From contig CM030931.1 in NCBI GenBank assembly GCA_018136815.1, positions 5,524,148 to 5,588,147 of the forward strand: DNA of 64,000 nt, read 5' to 3'. Source of the stretch: Isochrysis galbana. Taxonomy: Eukaryota; Haptophyta; Isochrysidales; Isochrysidaceae. A program made the translations under genes and the position numbers. Of this stretch, positions 8,810 to 18,734 are shown in pieces; position 1 is the first letter of the stretch; the number at the start of each line of letters is the position of its first letter. The notes beneath the pieces were generated by a model. It was given only the letters and a program-made list of their open reading frames with translations. It ran no database searches and was not told where the DNA came from.

Positions 8810-9794
8810 CCTAGATGTGAAAGACAGAAACAGCGTTTTTTTTCGGAGGCCAAAAACAGTGTTTTTGACCGTCTTTCAAACACCCTCCGTTTTTGCCACC
8901 GTTTTTTGACGGTCGCGCGCGAGCGCGCAAGCGCTCGGAGGTGTTGCCCGCGCCTGCACCGCTGCTGCCGGTGCTGCTCTCCGTGGCGACTGCACGGTCC
9001 ACCTCCTGCACTGTCACCTTGCGTGCCTTGCGCGAAGCCTTCGCCGCATCACTTGCGCGCACCGACTCGATGAGGGAGAGGAACTGAGGATCAACGGAAG
9101 CACACTTGGCAGACTTGTTTCTGCCGAAGATGTGATCCGCGATCCTCGTAGCCCCTCCATTCCTCCGGCAGCCACACCCCAGGCAAGCCCAGTGAGTGTT
9201 GTTGGGGTCTTCCTCGTTCACAATCGAAACGCACTTCCAAACAGGATCAGTGCGCCTCGAAACGAGGGAGCGCTTACGACCGGATAAAACCGGCTGGCTC
9301 AGACCTGTGGCACGCGCTGGGAGCACATTGAATATGCTCCCAGGCGCGGGAGCTGTGCCCGCGCGCGCGGGCGCGGGCACAGACTCCTCCTCCTCCTGCC
9401 GAGTGAGGACCGACTGCGTGGCGCCGTCGAGCAGCGCAGCCCACGCATGCCTTGCTTCGCCACCACGCGCAAGCGCGAGCTCGTGGTCAGCGCCGTCGCC
9501 GTCGCCGTCGCTGCTGCTGTCGCTCTCCACCACGCGCGCGGATCGGCTCGCGCGCGTGGGGTTGGGGTTGAAGGTGGAGCGGCTCGCCATCGCCAGGAGG
9601 GGAGGGGGCAGGGAGCAGCCGACACGTGCGGAGGGGCGCGGGCGGAGGCGTTCCGCACGCGGGGGAAAAAGGCCCCCCCTGTGATATTTTGCCCCACTGT
9701 TTTTCGCACTGTTTTTTACTGTTTTTTTTCGATCCCCAAAAACAGCTGTTTTTACTGTCTTTCTAGACCTCACCCGCTGTCTTTCACATCTAGG
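8810..9794. mobile_element. hAT-type DNA transposon, 985 bp, intact ends
   Basis: Perfect 18-bp inverted ends: CCTAGATGTGAAAGACAG at 8810-8827 and its complement at 9777-9794. The flanking 8-bp duplication AACGCTAC is exact, at 8802-8809 and 9795-9802. The 8-bp TSD and the encoded BED-type finger identify the hAT superfamily. Subterminal regions on both sides are packed with CTGTTTTT/AAAAACAG words (8836-8910 and 9698-9760), the usual layout of hAT transposase binding sites. It carries only the N-terminal part of a transposase, so it is non-autonomous, and the perfect TSD suggests recent insertion. Confidence 0.93.
8811..9590 (-). CDS. Truncated hAT transposase: BED-type zinc finger protein
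   Basis: 259-residue reading frame from the ATG at 9590 to a stop formed by the terminal inverted repeat (8811-8813). Residues about 100-145 form a BED-type DNA-binding finger: TDPVWKCVSI, then WACLGCGCRRNGG and RIADHIFGRNKSAKC. This gives the CxxC...H...C ligands and the aromatic pair typical of hAT transposase N-termini. No catalytic RNase-H-like core or dimerisation domain follows; the remainder is basic Ala/Arg/Ser sequence ending in the transposon end. It may be made as a DNA-binding protein that recognises the element, or be a relic. The frame extends upstream of 9590 to 9965, but that part crosses the other transposon end, so 9590 is preferred. Confidence 0.65.
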   Translation of the reverse strand: MASRSTFNPNPTRASRSARVVESDSSSDGDGDGADHELALARGGEARHAWAALLDGATQSVLTRQEEEESVPAPARAGTAPAPGSIFNVLPARATGLSQPVLSGRKRSLVSRRTDPVWKCVSIVNEEDPNNTHWACLGCGCRRNGGATRIADHIFGRNKSAKCASVDPQFLSLIESVRASDAAKASRKARKVTVQEVDRAVATESSTGSSGAGAGNTSERLRARARPSKNGGKNGGCLKDGQKHCFWPPKKNAVSVFHI

Positions 9795-9996
9795 AACGCT
9801 ACCCCTTCGCCGTCTGAAGGAGCCTAGGCCCCACACATGACCATGAATGCAAGCCGGGGCGCTCAGATGACCCGCCCGCCCGCCCCCGGGCTCTGCCGGG
9901 GTCTCTGCAGGGCCTGCAGAGACATCTTCACCTGCGTCTTCACTACCTGCGTCGGCGAGCGGCATCGGCCAGCGGCTCAGTGCAGGTGCGCATCTT

Positions 9997-10228
9997 CCCA
10001 GTTGGAATTTTTATTAAATACGTATTTACCGTATTTGGTATTTGGCCAGAGGCCAAATACATTTGTATTTGGCTGTATTTGAAGCGCGTCCTGGGTTGTA
10101 GCCCTCGAATGTATTTGAAATGTATTTGGCCGGAGGCCGAATACACATGTATTTGGCTGTATTTGCAGGCCCTAGCGCCCTAGCCCTAGCGCCCTAGCAC
10201 CGTGTTTCAATAGTATTTCCCATCTAGG
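9997..10228. mobile_element. hAT-type MITE, TGTATTTGG group
   Basis: The right end GTATTTCCCATCTAGG (10213-10228) is an inverted version of the family tip CCTAGATGGGAAATAC. The interior has repeated TGTATTTGGC and GGCCAAATAC words in both orientations and shares long identity with the MITE at 21738-21878. The left end, near 9997 (CCCAGTTGGAA), is degenerate and I could not find a matching target duplication. Near 10168-10200 is a short CCCTAGCG-type tandem. Confidence 0.55.
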
Positions 10229-11629
10229 GTGCGGCAGAGAGCCAGCGAGGCCGCCGCCATGGGAGCGGCCGTAAAGCCTCGCCGATAGTTACGCCTACCA
10301 CCTGAAATAGGCGCTTCAAGCTTCAAGCCGCCGCTTAACCGCTTGAGAGATAGCGGCGATAGCCGGCCTGTTCAAGAATGTTTAAAACCCAACTCCCCGT
10401 CAGAAAAGAAAATGCTGGTAAAACACTCACCCTTGCGGAGGAGGCGAGCCTGACGATGTTTTCATCAGCTTGGCCCGTTGGCTCCCTCGGTCGACGTGAT
10501 TCCCTCCTAGTCATCAAGTAATTCCAACGCTCGATCTTCCCCTCGAGGGGAGTCCCGGGGCAGAGAGGAGACCTCGAGAAGGGAGGACGTTGCTCCATCT
10601 CTTCCTCGTAGAAGGGGTTGGTGAGTATTTCCAACCACAATCTCATGCCGGGCGGGTCGGCCGCACACGCGAGTCTCTCGCGTGAGATCGAGAGGGAGGA
10701 AGGGGGGAAGGGGGGGAAGGGGGGGGGCGGGGAGCGGGCAGGCGCCGTCGCCTCGGCGTATCTCCACACGTGTTCCCGACGGGTGGGCCGTCGAGATGGG
10801 CCGAGCTCAAGGCGACCTCCCCCCCCACTCAGAAGCCGGAAGCTGATGAATTCGTCCAACTTATGAAATCTGGACGGGCGCGCCGCCCCCGCCGCCAAAA
10901 CGCCCCCGCCCAGAGGCCGGTTTTCTCGCCCAAAGACACTCTGGCCGCCGAGACCCTCTCTCCATCTCCTTTCATTCGCTTCTTGCCCCCCTCTCCTCTC
11001 CCCTTCCCTCACTCGCATCCCTTCACAGCCGATGTCAGCCGATCCACATTTCCTCCTCTCTCCGATCACACCTGAAGCTACCCCCGAGAGAGCGTTCTCG
11101 ATGTGATGGGTTTTGGCGTATCCCAAAGGCAGAGCGGAGAAGATGCGCGGAGAATCTCGTGGAGCCGCCTCCCCTGAACCTCCTCCGCCTAAACTATTGC
11201 TCTCCCCCCGCGGGACCACGCCACTCACGCGGGGAGCACCTGGCGCGATCTCCCCCGCCCGGAGCGCCGCTCTCTTTCCCCCCGGCGCGCGGCGCCCCTC
11301 TCCACCCGCTTCTCAACTCTCTCGGACTCCTCGGGGGGAAGGAGGGGAGGGGGGGGGAGGGGAGAGGGGGGGGGGGGGGGGCAAGAGGAGGCTCACGGAG
11401 AACATCGCCCAGTAGTCTCCGCCCTCCCTCCCCCCGGGGACTCGCCCTTCTCTGGCTGGCAGGCTCCCCGCCGATCGTGCCCGGACGCAGAGAGGGAGAG
11501 CGCGGCGCGCGCGGTCGGCGCGGCAGTCGTCGGAGCGCGCCAGCCTCCACCAGCCCGCCCGTGCTGCTGCGCTCCAGCGCAGCCCTCTCTCTGTCAGCCA
11601 GACCTTCGCAGAGCCAAGCTTCGCCTGCG
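10229..11629. other. Upstream region of the AP2 gene
   Basis: No confident gene. A minus-strand frame (10335-11228) exists but is Pro/Arg/Gly-rich without a recognisable domain. The stretch carries polypyrimidine and poly-G blocks, notably G-runs at about 11338-11383, and C-rich Leu/Pro-coding sequence up to the AP2 start. It is probably promoter and 5' UTR. Confidence 0.4.
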
Positions 11630-12574
11630 ATGTACCTGCATGGCCAGGCAACATCGTCGACCGATCAGCATCAGGCGATGGCCTATCATCCAATGATGAT
11701 GGATGGGCTCACTAGGGCCGCTCTGGAGCCCAGAAATTTGGGCGCCTGGCCTGCTGCTGTTCCCATGCATGTGGCCACTGCGCCAACCACTAAGTTCCTT
11801 CCGCCTGGTGCCTTCCCCGTCGACGTCAACATTGCCCGGTCGACCATGAGCTCCTCGGCACACAGCAGCAGCGATCCTGGCCTTTATGAGGGTCCCCGGC
11901 TCGTCTCGCCTTCCTCGTCCTCGAGCCTTGATGTCGCGTCAAAGGAGCCAGCCCGAGTGCGAAATCGCTTCATTGAAGACGACGTTGCCCTTGACGATGA
12001 GGAGCTCCTCGCACGGCGCGAAGCCGCCATTCGGCAGGCTGAGGAGGAAGGCCTCACGCTCATGCGCTCCGACAATCTTTCCGGTTACCGCTGCGTGTTC
12101 GAACCCAACAAGTGGACACAGGCCAAGGCCACTTATCGTGTGCAAGTCAAACGCGGCGGCACGAAGGTGGTTCTTGGTAGCTTTGCGACACCAGAGGAAG
12201 CGGCCCTCTGTTACGCCCGCTCCCCCGAAGGTCGTCACGCCGCAGGATCTCCAGCGTGCCGAGCATGGATGAAACGTTCCAGCTTGCCACCGATGCAGCG
12301 TCGCAGGCTGGCCTCGTCGCGTAGAGTCACACATGAGACAGCACCTCCCCCCCCACCTATGATGGCCCCACCCAATGCGACCGCCATGAACATGAGTTGC
12401 GGGCCATTCCCTGTGTCAGCAATGCCGTGCCAGACCCCTTGTGTTTCAGCACCCCCAATGCTGCCGATGAACGTCCACGCCTCATCTACTCCATGGATGC
12501 AATTTCCCGGTGTAGGCTGGGGGCAAACCCCTCACCCCAATCAACCCTTCATATACCAACCATTGCGACATTGA
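11630..12574 (+). CDS. AP2/ERF-domain transcription factor
   Basis: 314-residue protein from the ATG at 11630. The frame stays open to 11159, but that part is Pro/Arg low complexity, so 11630 is the chosen start. One AP2 domain spans residues about 150-205. SGYRCVFEPNKW opens the first strand, followed by YRVQVKRGGTKVVLGSF and the helix TPEEAALCYARS. This is the strand-strand-strand-helix pattern that contacts GC-rich DNA in AP2 proteins. An acidic helix precedes it (ALDDEELLARREAAIRQAEEEGL). The C-terminal third is Met/Pro-rich and ends FIYQPLRH; such tails are often activation regions (inference). The WEIR/YRG signatures of plant ERFs are altered, as is usual in algal and protist AP2 domains. 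Single exon as read. Probably a nuclear DNA-binding regulator; targets unknown. Confidence 0.8.
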   Translation: MYLHGQATSSTDQHQAMAYHPMMMDGLTRAALEPRNLGAWPAAVPMHVATAPTTKFLPPGAFPVDVNIARSTMSSSAHSSSDPGLYEGPRLVSPSSSSSLDVASKEPARVRNRFIEDDVALDDEELLARREAAIRQAEEEGLTLMRSDNLSGYRCVFEPNKWTQAKATYRVQVKRGGTKVVLGSFATPEEAALCYARSPEGRHAAGSPACRAWMKRSSLPPMQRRRLASSRRVTHETAPPPPPMMAPPNATAMNMSCGPFPVSAMPCQTPCVSAPPMLPMNVHASSTPWMQFPGVGWGQTPHPNQPFIYQPLRH

Positions 12575-13514
12575 ACAGGGGTCTAGCTCTGATTGGCCTC
12601 TGGAAGAGATCCGGACTGCTGATCTGAAGGGATTGACCCCTTCGCACTTCGCGCCGATTGTGGCGCTGTTCAGCCAATCTTGTCGGGCCGCAACCTGATA
12701 GGAAGCCGACGCGGCAGCTCTTCGTGCTCCACGCCGGTGTAGCGCTTCCGTGTTGGAAGCCACATCCATGGTTCCAGCGCATGCCGCATGAGCGCCGCCG
12801 CTACGTTACGCCATGTGTGCTTGGGCGGAGGGGGCTCGAACATCACGGCCCTCTACGTACCCTCGATGACCTCTTTATGCCTGCCCTCGCGCACGCATTG
12901 GCTCCGGTGCGCGCACAACACCTTGTGCATCGTCTAGCGCAACGCACCCATGCCTCCTCTACTTTTGCACGTTGTGATGTACACAATGGGTATGTACTCT
13001 GACGTAGCCCGTCGTGGTTACGTCCCTTTTCATCAATCGATGTCGTCATCTTCATCGACTCTGGGTATCGTGCATCTTCTTACTATTCTGCGAGTCTGAA
13101 CGTCCCACTCCATGTGTTTGGTGAACGTGGGCTCCCTGCATGTGCCCCCCTACGTTTTCGTGACCCACCACGCCCGTACCCGACATTCATGCGAGTATTG
13201 AATTTCCTTCCAGCTCGGTTGAGTGCTTATCTTAGGTGTTACGTACAAATACGGACGACGCAATATCATAAAATATAATAAAAATATCGCTGAAGATTCT
13301 GGGCTACACACCTACTTGGGCGGTCAAACAGGAAACAGGGGCTTTTAACTACTAGTAAGGGTTGGGCTGCATTTTTTGACCGTGGCGCGATGCCCAATAA
13401 AAAACCTCCCGAGAGGGCTACCTGACGCTACGAAAATCTTCGCCAAGAAATGGTGCGATCCGCCCCCCCTCTCTCCCCCTCCGTCACGCGCACTCACGCT
13501 CTACCCGTAAAGAA
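12575..13514. other. Intergenic, 3' of AP2 gene
   Basis: No supported gene. The left part is probably the AP2 3' UTR. An AT-richer patch lies at about 13250-13300. Confidence 0.4.
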
Positions 13515-14218
13515 TTGGCGGTCGCGCCCGCGGGGGGATCGGTTCCTTTATATCTAAGCTACATTCGGCATTTGATTCCCGCCCGATGCAGCGCCGTGTC
13601 GGGCTGCCCACAGTCCGACCACCCCCTGACCCTCTGGCATCATTGCCCGCGCAGCCCACCCAGCTCCTCACAGCGCGCGCACGCGGCTACCATGGCTACC
13701 AGAGGTCCCACCCCGACCATCCCGACCCACCCCTCGCAGGATTCGCCCTCTCTCGAACTCGGCATCGAGAACCAGGACCAGCTCACCAACGCGGCCGTCC
13801 ACGCGTGGCTGACGAGCCTCCGCGTTGAGGCTGCCTACGCGGCCCTCCTCGATCGGACAGTGCCAGATCCGGCATTGATCGATGAGGCGAGACCCGTGGG
13901 TGGCCTCAGGACGGGCCTTGTCGTGGCGCTCTACGCTGCGGCGGGCAGGAAAGGCCAAGATCCTGCCAGAGCGCCTCATAGCGCATCTTGCGGGAACCCA
14001 CTACCCAAAGCAGAAATCATTTTCTGCCGCTGGGTGCCGGGTGGTGGCCTTGGCAGGTGGCATTAGAAATACTTTATGCTGTTGATGACGCGCGACGGCG
14101 CAACGAAAGCACTCCGGGCACGCGGAGCTCGCGGAGCGAAGAAGCACACCAAGGTCTGGGCAATACTTGACGTAGAAGTCAAGTAGAGCCGTAGACCGCG
14201 GAGCCGACGCGGCGTCCG
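13515..14218 (+). other. Open frame of unknown origin next to Ty3-like relic
   Basis: A frame from the ATG at 13692 (MATRGPTPTIPTHPSQD...) to 14066 reads as a Pro/Thr-rich start followed by NAAVHAWLTSLRVEAAYAALLD. The region lies directly before the Ty3-like leader at 14219 and could be the gag end of a neighbouring retroelement or chance. I do not recognise it. Confidence 0.2.
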
Positions 14219-15560
14219 TGTCGCATCCGCGATCGACTTCCGACCGTAGGCGTCTTCGAGCCCAGTCGTTCCTGTTGCCGCGGAGTTTTACTCGTAATTT
14301 GTAGAACTCTTCATTCGTAACTCGCCCCTCGCTCCTTGCCGTTGCGCCCCTTTGTGGCCTGTCTCGCTCCTGTTTCGCTCCTTTGCACCTTGGGCCTTGC
14401 CCTGCCTTTGGTCCCTCCTTGCTGTCGTTCCCCCGCGCTCGCTCTCGCCCTCGTCGTAGGCGTTCGTCGCTGCGGACTTTTCCCCCCCGCGCGAAGCCTA
14501 CCCTCTCGCCCCTTTCGGTTTACGCACGTAGATTCCCTCCTTACTTTCTACCTACTCGTTCGCGGTAACCGCCGTTCGCCGTCGGCTCTTCCGTCGCATC
14601 GTCGCTCTCTTGTCGGCTTTCTCTTCCTTGTTTCCTTCCTTCTGTGTCTTCCCCGCCCAAGTGGAGAAAGATACGTTAGTGTGGAGGAATGTTGGGTGAA
14701 AGTCAAGTGTGCGTGTCTCGGATTGTTGTCGGACTCGTCGGATTGGTACCCTGTCGGCCTCTGTCGCCCTCGTCCCTCGCCCCAGTCGCTCCTCGCTCCC
14801 TCGTTCTCGCTCTCGCTCTCGCTCAGTCGTAACAAGCAATCTTACAACACCAACCAAATCCGCTCACTCACCCACTCACCCTCGCGATCCACTATGTCCG
14901 CTCCGTCTTCGCGCTCGCCCTCGCCACTGCCCGCCATCCATCCTCCAACCATGGAAGATGGTCTGCCCGTCCCGCCCGCCAATGGCCGAAAGGCCGTGCC
15001 TTCCGCCGCCTACCTTCCGTCCCGTTCGGTCCCTCCTGTTCCATCCGTAACCTCCAATCCGTCAGGTGAAGAATCCGAGTCGTCGCGTCCCGCGCCGGAC
15101 CCGCCACAGGAGCTCCAAAGCCCCAAATCCACAGAGTCGGGCCCGCTACCCGCTCTGCTTCCCACCGATGCCGAACCCCTCGTCCACTCGCACGCCGAGG
15201 CCGCAGCCACCGCTCCCCCGGACCCTTCCGAGCTCGGCGCCGCGCCTCCATCCTCGCCCCCGTCGCCCTCCGGTGCAGTGAGGAGCGGGCCAATGCCCGC
15301 TCCCACTGAAACCTTGCCCGCTTTGGCTTTGCCGCACTACCCGCCCCCGCCGATCCCGAAGCTGCACTAACCGAAGCGCAACGCGCCCTCCTAGATTCGA
15401 TTAACATTGACCCAGACGAACAGTTAACTCTTGATCAGCTCGGCCAGGTTCGTCGCTTGCTGGCCCGCCACATCGACGCCTTCGCACTCGACCCCAAGAA
15501 CCCCAAGCACACGCATGTCATGGAAGTCGAACTTCCGCTACTCCCCGGTGCCACGGCTTA
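14219..15560 (+). pseudogene. Ty3/gypsy-like retrotransposon relic: leader, gag-like ORF, start of RT
   Basis: It opens with TGTCGCATCCGCGATCGAC, also seen at 4290 and 39529 (minus). A pyrimidine-rich leader leads to an ORF at 14894-15370 (158 residues, MSAPSSRSPSPLP...), Pro/Ser-rich like the head of a gag protein. In another frame, about 15370-15560 encodes ALTEAQRALLDSINIDPDEQL and RRLLARHIDAFALDP, then HTHVMEVELPLLPG. This is the segment just before the RT core of Ty3/gypsy polyproteins. The switch of frame and the abrupt end at about 15560 mark it as decayed. No LTR pair was found. Confidence 0.5.
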
Positions 15561-15840
15561 TGGCGGAAAGAGAGGTGTGATGATTTTTTTTAAAGTTCTC
15601 GTCCATCTTTGTTTTGATCCATTCCATTCGCTTGAGTACTATATCATCAGGCGCCCTTCCATTTTTAGATATGGTTGAGCACTGTGAGGTGGGTGTCTGC
15701 CTTTGCTCAAATATTAGAAGATTTTTTTTGTGCCGGAGCGGGGCCCCGCATCGCGTATTTGTATTTGGAAACGAGGGGTACCAAATGAAGGCAAACGACC
15801 TGCAAGCTTGGAGAGAATGCACCGTCTCCTCCCCTGAAGT
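15561..15840. other. AT-richer insert between two Ty3 pieces
   Basis: It separates plus-strand and minus-strand Ty3-like pieces. A minus-strand frame (15538-15822) reads as basic sequence with MEWIKTKMDENFKKNHHTS. I do not recognise it; it differs in base composition from the flanks and may be an insertion. Confidence 0.25.
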
Positions 15841-15843
15841 AGT

Positions 15844-16429
15844 TCAACGAATCGCCCAAGTGGAGAGAGAATTTGCTGTGCCTACGGCGAGGTAATCGGC
15901 CGAGATGGAGTCCGTGTCGACGGTGGTCGGTTCTAAATTCCGGGACTCAGCCTGCCGGCGTCGGGCGGTCAGAGTCCGGATGACCGTAGCGACCGTGACA
16001 GCGTCCTGCTTACACTCGGAGTCGGAGCTAGGCACATCAGTGTCCGGATAGATCGAGACAGTCTCCAAGAGGTCGTCGCCGCGAGGTTGCGGTAGCGCGA
16101 CAACCCTGGAGAGTCCATCTGCGTCACAATGGTACTTGCCAGGCTTGTGGACCACGTCGAAGCGGTACTCGGACAGCTTAAGGATCCACCGCATGAGTCG
16201 AGAGGCTGGGCCGCCTCCGACGGAGTCCTTCATCGAATGAAGCCACTTAAGAGCAGAGTGGTCTATCACTAGTCACTAGAGTGAAGCGCCGGCCCCATAG
16301 GTAGGGTCGCCAGTTGCGGATGGATTCAAGTGCTGCTAAAAGCTCGACCTCGGAGACGGTCCAATTTCTTTCGGCAGGAGATAGGGTGCGGCGTGGGCGC
16401 GGTCCGGGCGGCACCGCCCTATTAGCCAC
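15844..16429 (-). pseudogene. Ty3/gypsy RNase H domain fragment, frameshifted
   Basis: The minus strand encodes LSPAERNWTVSEVELLAALE and IRNWRPYLWGRRFTLVT (16429-16265). In another frame it continues DHSALKWLHSMKD, LMRWILKLSEYRFDVVHKPG and CDADGLSR (to about 16110). These are the classic RNase H blocks of Ty3/gypsy polyproteins: the E-helix, TDHxALxWL, and the H-KPG...ADxLSR end. The frame break coincides with a small ACTAGTG duplication near 16262-16275. No integrase follows; the tail to 15844 is Asp/Thr-rich. It lies on the opposite strand to the 14.2-15.6 kb relic, so it is a separate or inverted copy. Confidence 0.75.
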
Positions 16430-16935
16430 GTCGTAGTCGTAGGTGTAGGTACCTTGGTCGCCCTTGGTAGGTTGGTAGCAGCCTTGGTAGCCATATTTGC
16501 TACCTAGGTAGATAGTGGTAGTGGCTGAGCTCTACCTAGGTAGATAGTGGTAGGCCTTTTGGGGGGGTGGTATCTTGGTATATTGGTACCAGGCTACCTA
16601 GTTCACACCCTTACCTTGTACAGAGTATTGCTGTCCACCGCCGCAGCGGACCGCTTCCTGCCCATGGCGACAGCCTCTCGCGCCCCGCGCCGATCGAAGG
16701 GCTCTTGCAGTCTCGCGCCTACTGCCCACGTATTGTAAGTACTTAGTACTTACTCTCGCGCTTTTCGGGCGCGCCCCCCGCCTAATACCTTTTACGGTAC
16801 ACTCTCTCTATTCTATTTAGAGGTAGGTAGGAGCTTGAGCTTTGTGCTTTGTGCTAGTGCGCACAACGACACATATTGGCTCGACAACCACAACCATACA
16901 CACAACACACAAACGCGCGACTACTACGGGCCGGA
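16430..16935. repeat. Short GGTAG-rich tandem sequence and spacer
   Basis: About 16435-16560 repeats variants of GGTAG, with TACCTAGGTAGATAGTGGTAG present twice (about 16501 and 16534). The rest to 16935 shows no gene. Confidence 0.5.
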
Positions 16936-17121
16936 GCTAAGGGCTATTATCTATACCCAATACCTAATGCCTAATATCTAGATATTAGGTATCTACTTGG
17001 CAAATCGCACTATCTCTATGTATCAAGATAGCCGAAGGGCACTATCTCTATGTATCAAGATAGCTGAAAGGCACTATCTACTTCAAACATGTTAGCTCCA
17101 AACCAAACCTATTCACAGCCT
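16936..17121. mobile_element. MITE copy related to the 2811-4371 element
   Basis: It shares ATCTAGATATTAGG and CAAATCG.ACTATCT with 2840-2880 and AAACCAAACCTATTCACAG with 4349-4367. It ends with the same right inverted repeat TATTCACAGCCTTA (17108-17121). The left tip (TAAGGGCTATTATC) is mutated, and the flanking 8-mers do not match. It contains a duplicated GCACTATCTCTATGTATCA unit. Confidence 0.5.
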
Positions 17122-17394
17122 TATGAGTCCATGCATGTGCAGATGCGTTCCCAGAGTGCTGCTTGGACACCTGATGTTGTGCCATGGGAGAGTGATGAGG
17201 ATAGTGATGGGGATGGGGAGGAGCAGTGGGTTGGTGATGCGAATGTTAGTCCCAGTGGGTGGCCAGTGCTGAGCTCGTCGTTGAGAAGTTGTTGATTGAG
17301 GTGAGATGCCTCGCTCGCGCCGCGCCGCCGCGCCGGCCGCTGCTAGCCGCGCGGGCGCGCGTGTGCGGGCGCGGGCGCGCGCCACCGTCCAAAT

Positions 17395-17500
17395 ACGGAG
17401 GGGCACATGGAGGGGGTTTCAAATACGGCAAATACGGTCTGTATTTGGCCTTCGGCCAAACACAAACACGGTGAATACGTATCTCCCAACTAGGGTTTTG
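17395..17500. mobile_element. Degenerate MITE of the CAAATACGG type
   Basis: Contains CAAATACGG/CTGTATTTGG words and a GGCCTTCGGCC hairpin. It ends ATACGTATCTCCCAACTAGG, like the family right tip TATTTCCCATCTAGG. No left tip or target duplication is visible. Confidence 0.4.
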
Positions 17501-17827
17501 CTTTTGCGCTTTTGCCCTTGCCCTTGCAGCAACCTTGCAGCTATTGCTATTGAACTATCAACAGTTTACAGATTTAAGAGGGTTGTTGCTGTTGCCACAG
17601 GCTATCAACTATCAACAGTACTGTTGAGCCATCCTTCTCCCCCCGGTGCTTTTCCCTATTGTATTGTCTATTGTATTGTAGTGAGTCGTCAACGTAGGTT
17701 GACGTGTTCCTGAGGCCAGAGAGAGGCTAAAGTAGAGGAGACGAAAGGGGAGAGAAGAGGCTCTCTCGAGCGAGAGAAGAAAATGGGGGGGGGGGGGGAG
17801 GGGGGGGGGCGGGGGGGGGGGGCGCGG

Positions 17828-18734
17828 ATGGAGCGCGCGCGGGAGGTGCTTTGCCGCCGGTGGCCCGAGAGCTGCGTCTCGTTCTGGGAGGAGACAGCAT
17901 CGGAGTCTAGTGGCTCGAGCTCACTGGGTTGGTATACGCGCAGCCGCTCGCGCTACCTCCCGCTCCTCCAGGCCGAGCACCTCGTGCAGTGCGAGCGGTG
18001 CAAGCGGACAGTCGTTGCGGAAAGCTTCAGCGAGCATTCTGAACTCTGCCGTTCTCTCTCCATCAATGGGCTGTTCGAGGGGACGGGGCGGGGCAAAGGA
18101 AGCGCCGAAGATGGCACACGGGCAAGGGTGGCTGCGGGATTGGGAGGGGGAGGCTCGCAGTCGCTCAACATGGACCTGATCTGCGGAGTGAGGAGAGGGC
18201 ACAAGGTGCGAGCGTGCTGCGGTTGCGCGTGGCGGGTGTATTCACGTGTGCTTACGCCAAGCGCACGGGCTGGCCGCCGTTGCCCGGGCGGAATCGCACG
18301 ACCAATGTGCGTGGCCTCACGGCGGTTGGCCTCGTCTCTGCCCACAGGGGGGGGTATGTGAGCGGCCGCTCGGATGCAAGTATCACACGCTTGCACAAAA
18401 GCGGCAAGTGACCGGCCGCTCTCAGCCGTTTGAGCAGCTACATGCCACATTCATAAATCGAAAGCGGCCGGTACAGCAAGGCAAGCAGCCCAGTGCGAGT
18501 ACCGGGTTGAGGGCGAGTAGTGTTACCGTGCCGTTGGACGAGACGCTCCCGGAGGGGGGAGGCGTCTCGGATGAGGTGCTGCCGAAGCCCGACCCGGCTT
18601 GGGAAGCAGAGTGGCGAAAGCTTGTGAGCAGCATGCCATCGTACGAGGAGGTGAGCGGCCACTCTCCGTTGGTGTTGCGGCTTGTTGCCCGCGGCGAGCT
18701 CGCGCTATTTGTCAGTCGTGAGGTTGCGATTTGA
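17828..18734 (+). CDS. Small zinc-knuckle protein (two-exon model)
   Basis: Exon 1 is 17828-18205 and exon 2 is 18438-18734 (GTGCGA...GAGCAG intron, phase 0), giving 224 residues. Residues about 53-75 hold VQCERCKRTVVAESFSEH and SELC, a CxxC...H...C knuckle with the spacing of Sgf11/ataxin-7-type fingers of the SAGA deubiquitinase module. Resemblance is limited to the ligands, so this is only a hint. The C-terminus has an ordered stretch DPAWEAEWRKLVSSMPSYEE and ends LVARGELALFVSREVAI. A G-run of about 40 bases (17785-17821) abuts the start; an in-frame ATG at 17783 would add a poly-Gly leader and is less likely. The intron is my inference; other splice choices are possible. Confidence 0.45.

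Noticed and set aside
10168..10200. CCCTAG repeats as telomere-like sequence
   Set aside because: Only a few irregular units inside a MITE; not a telomeric array.
10335..11228. 297-residue minus-strand frame
   Set aside because: Pro/Gly/Arg low complexity, no recognisable domain, and it lies over the promoter side of the AP2 gene.
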